This document shows, piece after piece, positions 58,213-64,000 of a stretch of 64,000 bases of DNA. This DNA comes from Blattabacterium cuenoti (GTDB lineage: Bacteria; Bacteroidota; Bacteroidia; Flavobacteriales; Blattabacteriaceae), in NCBI RefSeq assembly GCF_014252015.1, contig NZ_CP059206.1:124001-188000 (forward strand), in the 5' to 3' direction. The notes under the pieces are model-generated. The model ran no database searches. It had not been told where the DNA came from and saw nothing but the letters and a program-made list of their open reading frames with translations. Every line of letters starts with the position of its first letter. Positions within the stretch are counted from its first letter, which is position 1. Both the position numbers and the translations under genes were made by a program.

Positions 58213-58220
58213 TAAATTTG
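58213..58220 (+). promoter_or_regulatory. Candidate -7 promoter box for the nif3 gene
   Basis: TAAATTTG, a TAnnTTTG match, 28 bases before the nif3 ATG (58249), giving a leader of about 20 bases. The upstream element is not clear in the T-rich flank. Confidence 0.4.
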
Positions 58221-58248
58221 TCCAATATGGGTATTTTTATTTATTTAT

Positions 58249-59352
58249 ATGGATGTGTTTGTTAGAGATATAGCTGATGTATTGGAAAATATAGCTCCTA
58301 TAGAATATGCAGATTCTTATGATAACATTGGATTAATATTAGGATCATTTCATAAAAAAGTAAAAAGTGTACTGATTACTTTAGATCTCACTGAAGAGGT
58401 TTTTTATGAATCTATTCATAAAAAATGCGACTTGATAATTTCTTTTCATCCTATTATTTTTAAATCTATTAAAAATATAACAGGAAAAACGTTTTCAGAA
58501 AGAATTATAATTCATGCGTTAAAAAATGATATATCTATTTATGTCATTCACACAAATTTAGATATGATATGGGAAGGGCCTTCTTCTTATATATCCAAAT
58601 TATTACGAATCAACAGAGAAAAAGTTTTATTTCCAAAAAAAGAAACTATAAAAAAATTAATAACTTATGTTCCAGTTGATTATGCTGAAAAAGTTAGAAA
58701 TGCATTATTTGACGCAGGAGCTGGAAATATTTCTAATTATAGTCATTGCAGTTATAATTTTGATGGATTCGGAAGTTATATGGGAAACAAAAAAACTCAA
58801 CCTTTTATTGGAAAAAAAGAAATTTTTCATATAGAAAAAGAGACGTGTATTGGTGTTATTTTTCCCGATTACAAATTAAATAGAGTGAAAAATGCTTTAT
58901 TTAAAAATCATCCTTATGAAGAAGTAGCTTATGAAATTTATAATCTTGAAAATATAAATCCTCATATAGGAATTGGTTTTATAGGAAATCTTATGGAAAA
59001 AATGAATGAATCTGATTTTCTTTTTTTTATAAAAAAAAAAATGAATGTTTCTTGTATTCGTCATTCTAATTTTACAGGAAAAAAAATTCAAAAAATAGCT
59101 ATGATTACAGGTTCAGGACGTTTCGGAATAGAAACAGCTATAAAAGAAAAAGCTGATGTTTTTATCTCCTCTGATTTGAAATATCATGATTTTTTTAAAA
59201 ATGAAAAAAAAATATTAATTGTGGATGTTGGGCATTATGAATCTGAAAAATTTACCAAAAATTTACTGAAATCTTTTTTAGATAAAAATTTTACTTCTAT
59301 TTCTGTTTATGAATCAGAAGTTCATACTAATCCAGTTAAATATTTTCATTAA
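58249..59352 (+). CDS. NIF3-like dinuclear metal protein
   Basis: A 367-residue member of the NIF3/YbgI family, forming hexamers with a two-metal site; some are annotated as type 2 GTP cyclohydrolase I, but function is unsettled. N-terminal part: YADSYDNIGLILG, ISFHPIIFK, VIHTNLDM. A PII/CutA-like insert (about 135-230, with VPVDYAEKVRNALFDAGAGNISNYSHC) is typical of the long form. C-terminal part: MITGSGRFGIETAIKEKADVFISSDLKYHDFF and DVGHYESE carry the other metal ligands. It contains an in-frame A11 tract at 59031-59041. It forms a tight unit with the next two genes (gaps 2 and 3 bases). Confidence 0.92.
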   Translation: MDVFVRDIADVLENIAPIEYADSYDNIGLILGSFHKKVKSVLITLDLTEEVFYESIHKKCDLIISFHPIIFKSIKNITGKTFSERIIIHALKNDISIYVIHTNLDMIWEGPSSYISKLLRINREKVLFPKKETIKKLITYVPVDYAEKVRNALFDAGAGNISNYSHCSYNFDGFGSYMGNKKTQPFIGKKEIFHIEKETCIGVIFPDYKLNRVKNALFKNHPYEEVAYEIYNLENINPHIGIGFIGNLMEKMNESDFLFFIKKKMNVSCIRHSNFTGKKIQKIAMITGSGRFGIETAIKEKADVFISSDLKYHDFFKNEKKILIVDVGHYESEKFTKNLLKSFLDKNFTSISVYESEVHTNPVKYFH

Positions 59353-59354
59353 TT

Positions 59355-60146
59355 ATGGGACATAAAATACAAGAAGCCGTTACTGTTGTAGATAAATTGA
59401 GAGTATTATATAATCTTCAATTAATAGATTCTCGTATAGATGAAATACGAAAGTTTCGTGGGAATATTCCTATGGAAATAAAAAGTTTAGAAGAAGAACT
59501 AAACCAAATGAAAAAAAAATTAGAAAAGATTCATGAAGATGTTTTTTATATAAAAGAAAATATAAATAAACAAAATAAAAATATTAAATCCTCAGAAATT
59601 CTAATTAACAAATATGAAAAACAAAAAGATCATATCAACAATCATAAAGAATTATATTCTATAGATAAAGAAATTGATTATCAAAAATTAGAAATACAAT
59701 TGTCTAAAAAAAGAATTAAGGAACTGAATATTCAAATTGATAAAAAGGAAGAAGTTATAGGAGAAAAAGAAGATATTTTAAAAAATAAAGAGGAACATCT
59801 TTTTCATAAAAAGAAAGAATTGAATAAAATTCTTTTAGAAAACGATAAAGAAGAAAAAATTTTATTAGAGCAATCTTCGTCTTTTTCTCAAAAAGTAGAA
59901 AATAGTTTATTAAAAATTTATAAAAGAATCAGAAATGGAGTTAAAAATGGAGTAGCTGTTGCTCCAGTACAAAGAGGAGCCCCATTAGGTTCTTATCTAG
60001 CAATTACACCTCAAAAATATTCAGAACTGATACAACGTAACAAACTTTTAATAGATGAACATAGTGGTAGAATATTAATAGATGCTGAATTAGCTGAGGA
60101 AGAAAAGAAAAAATCTTTTGTTTTTTGTTCTAAAAAAAAATTATAG
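59355..60146 (+). CDS. Coiled-coil protein of the C4 zinc-ribbon family, cysteines lost
   Basis: 263 residues. A long coiled coil (about 25-185) rich in Lys, Glu and Ile is followed by a compact C-terminal segment from about 200. That segment aligns with the zinc ribbon of the family normally found next to nif3, but in place of the two cysteine pairs it reads GAPLGSY and DEHSGRILID: the four cysteine positions are Pro, Ser, Asp and Ser. So the fold is kept without a metal site. Family members have been linked to ribosome or RNA surfaces, but the function here is unknown. It directly follows nif3, which supports the family call. Confidence 0.85.
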   Translation: MGHKIQEAVTVVDKLRVLYNLQLIDSRIDEIRKFRGNIPMEIKSLEEELNQMKKKLEKIHEDVFYIKENINKQNKNIKSSEILINKYEKQKDHINNHKELYSIDKEIDYQKLEIQLSKKRIKELNIQIDKKEEVIGEKEDILKNKEEHLFHKKKELNKILLENDKEEKILLEQSSSFSQKVENSLLKIYKRIRNGVKNGVAVAPVQRGAPLGSYLAITPQKYSELIQRNKLLIDEHSGRILIDAELAEEEKKKSFVFCSKKKL

Positions 60147-60149
60147 ATC

Positions 60150-60704
60150 ATGGTACAAACTTATTCTTCTAATGAAATTAAAATTCAAATAAAAGATTTT
60201 GAATTATTAGAAATTTCTTCAGGAAAGAAGAAATTTTTAAGATATTTTTTTTCTAATAAAGCAACGGTAATAATGTTTATTTGTAATCACTGTCCATATG
60301 TTAAACATATCAATACAGAATTGATTCATTTAGCTAATGATTTTTTACCCAAAGGAATTTCATTTTTAGCTATTAATTCTAATGATGTAAAAAAATATCC
60401 GGAAGACTCTCCAGAAAATATGATAAAAGTATATCATAAACTAGGTTATCCCTTTCCTTATTTTTTTGATGAAACACAAGAAGTTGCTAAATATTATTGT
60501 GCAAAATGTACTCCTGAATTTTTTATATTTTCAGGAGATGGAAATTTATGTTATCATGGGCAATTAGATGACTCTAGACCTGGAAATGATGTTCCTGTTA
60601 CGGGTTCTGATGTGAGAAATGTTTTACAGAATATTTTAAAAGGAAATAAAATACATCCGATAGTAAAATTGAGTTACGGATGTAATATTAAATGGAAAAC
60701 ATAA
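60150..60704 (+). CDS. Thioredoxin-like redoxin (AhpC/TSA-type)
   Basis: A 184-residue thioredoxin-fold protein. The redox motif is CNHCPYV near residue 47, within the AhpC/TSA-like framework (ATVIMFICNHC, FLAINSNDVKKYPEDSPENM). A second pair, CAKCTPEFFIF, ends with the cis-proline region usual for the fold. Homologues are annotated only as thioredoxin-family proteins; the substrate is unknown. No signal peptide, so cytosolic. Its last 17 bases overlap the convergent DHH phosphoesterase gene. Confidence 0.88.
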   Translation: MVQTYSSNEIKIQIKDFELLEISSGKKKFLRYFFSNKATVIMFICNHCPYVKHINTELIHLANDFLPKGISFLAINSNDVKKYPEDSPENMIKVYHKLGYPFPYFFDETQEVAKYYCAKCTPEFFIFSGDGNLCYHGQLDDSRPGNDVPVTGSDVRNVLQNILKGNKIHPIVKLSYGCNIKWKT

Positions 60705-61710
60705 GATTTTTATAATAATTTGGGATAATGTTTAAAAAATATTCTATAGCTTCAGGTAAGTTTTTTTCTGACATTCCTCCTGCAGCATTTATATGTCCTC
60801 CTCCTTTAAAATGCTTTTTAGCAAACATATTCACATCAAAATTTCCTTTCGAACGAAAAGAAATTTTGATGGGATATTTTTCTTTTTCTTGAAAAAAGAA
60901 AACAGAAAAAACTATATTTTTAACGCCTAATCCATAGGTTATAATCCCTTCTGTATCTCCTTGTTTGTATGAATAAAAATTTATATCTGAAGCTTGTATG
61001 CTTGTATAAGCGGTACGATATTTTTTTATTATTTTTAATTTTTTCAAAGCTTTAGATAATAATTTCAATCTGTTTTCACTATATTTTTCTTGTAAATGAT
61101 CATAAATGTTATCTATATTAATACCTTTTTTTATTAATTTTCCGGCAATAAAATGAGTTTCTGAAGTTACAGAAGGAAAACGAAAAAAGCCTGTATCCGT
61201 CATTAATCCTACATACAAACATGTAGCTATATCTTTGTCTATTTTATCTAAATTATTCATATCAGATATGAATCGAAATACTAAAATACTGGTAGCTGCT
61301 ACTGTAGAATCTGAAAACATAAAATCAAAAAAAAATGGAAAAGGATGATGGGCAAAAGGATGATGGTCAATTAGTATTTTCTTTGCTTTTGAATATAAAA
61401 AAAAATCTTTTATATTATTGATTCTTGATAGATGATTAAAATCTATAAAAAAAACATAATCAGAGTTTATAATTTTTTTTTTTACCAAAGATTGTGTACG
61501 ATCGGAAAATACGATAATATCCTTGATTCCAGGAAGCCATTGAAAAGATTCAGGATATCCTGTTGGAGATACTAAATATACATCATGTTTTAATTTTCTG
61601 AAGTAAAATAAAAGAGCCAAAGAAGATCCTAATGCATCTCCATCTGGATTGTTATGAGGCAACAATACAATCTTTTTTTTATTTATACCATTGATATTAG
61701 AAAACAACAT
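60688..61710 (-). CDS. DHH-family phosphoesterase (NrnA-like oligoribonuclease / pAp phosphatase)
   Basis: 340 residues with DHH and DHHA1 domains. Motifs: LLPHNNPDGDALGSSLAL (metal Asp), VFFIDFNHLSR, the eponymous IDHHPFAH, GLMTDTGFF and the DHHA1 FAKKHFKGGGHINAAGG. NrnA-type enzymes degrade 2-5 nt RNA fragments and dephosphorylate pAp; RecJ is excluded by length and motif order. In a reduced genome this may be the only oligoribonuclease. Confidence 0.92.
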   Translation of the reverse strand: MLFSNINGINKKKIVLLPHNNPDGDALGSSLALLFYFRKLKHDVYLVSPTGYPESFQWLPGIKDIIVFSDRTQSLVKKKIINSDYVFFIDFNHLSRINNIKDFFLYSKAKKILIDHHPFAHHPFPFFFDFMFSDSTVAATSILVFRFISDMNNLDKIDKDIATCLYVGLMTDTGFFRFPSVTSETHFIAGKLIKKGINIDNIYDHLQEKYSENRLKLLSKALKKLKIIKKYRTAYTSIQASDINFYSYKQGDTEGIITYGLGVKNIVFSVFFFQEKEKYPIKISFRSKGNFDVNMFAKKHFKGGGHINAAGGMSEKNLPEAIEYFLNIIPNYYKNLMFSI

Positions 61711-61720
61711 ATATGTAATA

Positions 61721-63139
61721 TTATTTTTTTTTCAATCCCAATTCTTCTCCTTTTTTTAACATAAGAAAATAAGCCGAATGAAAATTATTAGATATTTTTC
61801 CTTCTAAAATAGAATCTTTAACAAAATTTTTTATGATTCCTATTTTCTTACATGGATCAATATGAAAAGCTTCCATTATATCATTTCCTGATATGGGTGA
61901 TTTCCAATTTTGAATTCTATCTCTTTCTTCTAATTTTTTAATTCTTTCTATGAGAAGATAAATATTTTTTTTATACTGATTTTTTTTATCTATATTGTTG
62001 GTAGTAATATCAGCGATACATAATTTCATTAAGTCTTCTAAATCTTTTCCCATATCAAATAATAATCTACGTATAGCAGAATCACTAGTCTTTTTTTCTA
62101 TTAACGTAATAGGTCTATAACTATGTTTAATCAGCTTTTTAACATATTTTATAGAAGATCCTTTTGGAAGTTTTAAACGTTGAAATATATTTGAAACCAT
62201 TTTGGAGCCTACTAATTCATGAGCATGAAAAGCCCATCCTATTTTAGGAAAAAATTTTTTGGTATAAGTTTTTCCGATATCATGAAGTAAAGCGACCCAT
62301 CTTAACCAAAGAGAATTGGTTTTTTCTTGACTAATATTATCTACTACTTGTAAAGTATGATAGAAATTATCTTTATGTTTATATCCATTCTTTTCTTCTA
62401 TTCCTTTTAATAAAACTAATTCAGGTAATATAATTGATAATAATCCAGATTTGTATAATAATAACAATCCTATAGAAGGCTTTTCAGATAGTAAAATTTT
62501 GTTAAATTCATCAACTATTCTTTCTATAGAAACAATATTTATTCTATTCTTATTCTTTTGAATTGATTGAAATGAAGATTGTTCAATATCAAATTGTAGT
62601 TGAGTAGCAAATCGTATAGCTCGCATCATTCGTAATGGATCATCAGAATAAGTTAGATTTGCATCTAATGGAGTTCTTAATATTTTTTTTTTCAAATCTG
62701 ATAATCCTCTAAACGGATCTATTAATTCTCCATAATTATCTAGGTTTAAACTAATAGCTAAAGCATTAATTGTAAAATCCCTTCGATTTTGATCCTCTTG
62801 CAATGATCCCAATTCTATAATTGGATTTCTACTAGAATAATGATACGATTCTTTTCTTGATCCCACAAATTCTATTTTTTGATTTTCATATTCCAACATA
62901 ACTGTACCAAAACGTTTAAATATTCTTATTTTAGGATAAGGAATAATATATTTAGAAACCTCTTTAGCTAATTTTGTTACTTCTCCTATAGTTAAAATAT
63001 CTAAGTCATTTGACTTCATTCTTCCCATCAAAATATCTCTAACATAACCTCCTATAACATAGCTATTTTGTTTTATTTTTTCAGAAGATATACTTATAAT
63101 ATAAAATATTTTTCTATGAACGGCAGATGATAAATTCAT
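61721..63139 (-). CDS. cca: tRNA nucleotidyltransferase (CCA-adding) / poly(A) polymerase family, with HD domain
   Basis: Class II nucleotidyltransferase, 472 residues. YVIGGYVRDILMGRMKSNDLDI is the active-site segment; RRDFTINALAISL and DDPLRMMRAIRFATQLQF are the neck/RNA-binding motifs; a C-terminal HD domain has WVALLHDIGKTYT. The tRNAs in this window (3181, 4486, 18611) do not encode CCA, which supports the CCA-adding role. Poly(A) polymerase activity cannot be excluded from sequence alone. It lies 6 bases downstream of tsaC. Confidence 0.92.
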   Translation of the reverse strand: MNLSSAVHRKIFYIISISSEKIKQNSYVIGGYVRDILMGRMKSNDLDILTIGEVTKLAKEVSKYIIPYPKIRIFKRFGTVMLEYENQKIEFVGSRKESYHYSSRNPIIELGSLQEDQNRRDFTINALAISLNLDNYGELIDPFRGLSDLKKKILRTPLDANLTYSDDPLRMMRAIRFATQLQFDIEQSSFQSIQKNKNRINIVSIERIVDEFNKILLSEKPSIGLLLLYKSGLLSIILPELVLLKGIEEKNGYKHKDNFYHTLQVVDNISQEKTNSLWLRWVALLHDIGKTYTKKFFPKIGWAFHAHELVGSKMVSNIFQRLKLPKGSSIKYVKKLIKHSYRPITLIEKKTSDSAIRRLLFDMGKDLEDLMKLCIADITTNNIDKKNQYKKNIYLLIERIKKLEERDRIQNWKSPISGNDIMEAFHIDPCKKIGIIKNFVKDSILEGKISNNFHSAYFLMLKKGEELGLKKK

Positions 63140-63145
63140 GTAAGT

Positions 63146-63724
63146 TTACATACGTAATATTTTGATTTGATTAGAAATAATTTTTATAATAGAAGAAGCA
63201 CTGTGCTTAGCTTTTTCTTCTCTACGAAAATTTACAATATAATCTGTTTTACTTAAAATAGCAGGACTAATTTCTGAAAAAGATTTAGGACTGATAAATC
63301 CTGATAAATTGGCAGAAGTAGAAATAATTGGTCTATCCAAACTTCGTATTAAACAAGTACAAAATGGATCATATGTTAAACGAACTGCTAAAGTATTATC
63401 TTGTCTAAAAAGATTAGATGGTATTTTTTTTGCATTTTCGTATATTATGGTAACAGGTTTATCTTTTTTATTAATATTATCAATAATTATTTCTTTAGTG
63501 AAAGAAGATATTGTTCCTACTAATTGATGCAAACGATCCATACTCTCTACTAAAACAATCATAGATTTATAAATATTTCTATTTTTTATTTCACATATTT
63601 TTTTTATGGCTTGTATATTAAAAGCATCACATCCTAATCCCCATACAGTATCTGTAGGGTATAATAAACTTTTTCCTCTTTTTAAGATATTTACACTTTT
63701 TTCTATTTCTACGTAAAAAGACAT
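63146..63724 (-). CDS. tsaC: Threonylcarbamoyl-AMP synthase (Sua5/YrdC/YciO)
   Basis: Makes threonylcarbamoyl-AMP for the t6A37 modification of ANN-reading tRNAs. 192 residues, YrdC domain only, so of the TsaC type without the Sua5 C-terminal domain. Motifs: SLLYPTDTVWGLGCDAFN, KSMIVLVES, LAVRLTYDP and the nucleotide-binding PIISTSANLSG. It starts 1 base after the dapD stop and runs into cca. tsaB/D/E partners are not in this window. Confidence 0.92.
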   Translation of the reverse strand: MSFYVEIEKSVNILKRGKSLLYPTDTVWGLGCDAFNIQAIKKICEIKNRNIYKSMIVLVESMDRLHQLVGTISSFTKEIIIDNINKKDKPVTIIYENAKKIPSNLFRQDNTLAVRLTYDPFCTCLIRSLDRPIISTSANLSGFISPKSFSEISPAILSKTDYIVNFRREEKAKHSASSIIKIISNQIKILRM

Positions 63725-63725
63725 T

Positions 63726-64000
63726 TTAAATTGATAAATTGTGGGTTCTCAATGCATCATTTAAAGATGTTTTTTTATCTGTACTTTCTTTTCTTTTTCC
63801 TATAATCAAAGCACATGGAACATGATATATTCCTGAATTAAATTTTTTTGGATAAGATCCCGGTATAACTACAGAATATCTAGGAACTACTCCCTTAGTT
63901 TCAATAGATTTTTCATTAGTAACGTCAAATATTTTAGTAGAAGCAGTCAAAACGACATTCGCTCCTAAAACAGCTCCTTTTTTTATCAAAACTCCTTCCA
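63726..64000 (-). CDS. dapD: Tetrahydrodipicolinate N-succinyltransferase, C-terminal part (cut by window edge)
   Basis: Only the last 91 or so codons are inside the window. They show the end of a left-handed beta-helix (GVLIKKGAVLGANVVLTAST, in overlapping pieces) and the DapD C-terminal part with VVPRYSVVIPGSYPKKF, CALIIGKRKESTDKKTSLNDALR. The step belongs to the succinylase route to diaminopimelate and lysine, matching thrA upstream in the pathway. The N-terminal domain cannot be judged. Confidence 0.93.
   Translation of the reverse strand, partial: EGVLIKKGAVLGANVVLTASTKIFDVTNEKSIETKGVVPRYSVVIPGSYPKKFNSGIYHVPCALIIGKRKESTDKKTSLNDALRTHNLSI

Overview
The window is one continuous piece of a very AT-rich, gene-dense bacterial chromosome. 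It reads as a reduced Bacteroidetes/Flavobacteriales endosymbiont, and my best guess is Blattabacterium from cockroaches. The evidence is the Bacteroidetes-only small families (a DUF4295-type protein beside rpmG, a DUF4293-type membrane protein opposite rho), TAnnTTTG promoter-like boxes, a fused urease gamma/beta gene with ureC, complete threonine and purine biosynthesis blocks, poly(A)-rich genes and almost no spacer DNA. I found no mobile elements, phage genes, CRISPR arrays, toxins or rRNA genes. Apart from 39- and 51-codon small genes, every real gene is a recognisable housekeeping or provisioning gene. The genus is inferred from gene content, not from a search.

Layout. 1-2053 (minus): htpG (cut by the window edge), ftsY, a DUF4295 protein, rpmG, rpmB. 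2151-4558: yebC, the RNase P RNA gene, tRNA-Ser, rmuC, initiator tRNA-Met. 4613-9903: rho, a DUF4293 protein, prfA, and accC-accB-rpmF. 10017-13894: proS, pyrD, a fused pyrE-pyrF gene and the one convincing intrinsic terminator. 14018-18692: marC, rnpA, fbp, plsC, rnhA, a trmH-type methylase, a dCMP deaminase broken at an A11 tract, tRNA-Leu. 18712-26109: ureC-ureAB diverging from thrA-thrB-thrC. 26119-35583: thyA, prs, rplY, tadA, dedA, a micro-ORF, aroB, gyrA, a C-terminal processing protease. 35643-52626: surE, ruvB, then eleven purine genes in one direction (purA-B-L-E-C-F-M-N-H-D-guaA). 52634-64000: accD, fbaA, an AddA-like helicase, lipA, nif3, a zinc-ribbon relative without its cysteines, a redoxin, a DHH phosphoesterase, a tRNA nucleotidyltransferase, tsaC, and the 3' end of dapD.

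How it fits together. Urease would release ammonia from host urea; aspartate-derived amino acids (thr genes, dapD) and aromatics (aroB) fit a nutritional symbiont. Purines and UMP are made de novo. fbp and the class II aldolase support gluconeogenesis. accB, accC, accD, plsC and lipA cover fatty-acid start, phospholipid and lipoate steps. RNase P RNA and protein, the tRNA nucleotidyltransferase, tadA, tsaC and prfA serve tRNA maturation and translation. None of the three tRNAs encodes CCA, so the nucleotidyltransferase is needed.

I did not find an undescribed multi-gene system. The best leads are smaller: a probable transcriptional-slippage gene (18186-18598), the RNase P RNA helix overlapping the yebC stop codon, a eukaryote-like UMP synthase fusion, repeated loss of zinc-ribbon cysteines, a helicase lacking its usual C-terminal part, a long disordered insert in Rho, and overlapping convergent 3' ends with few terminators.
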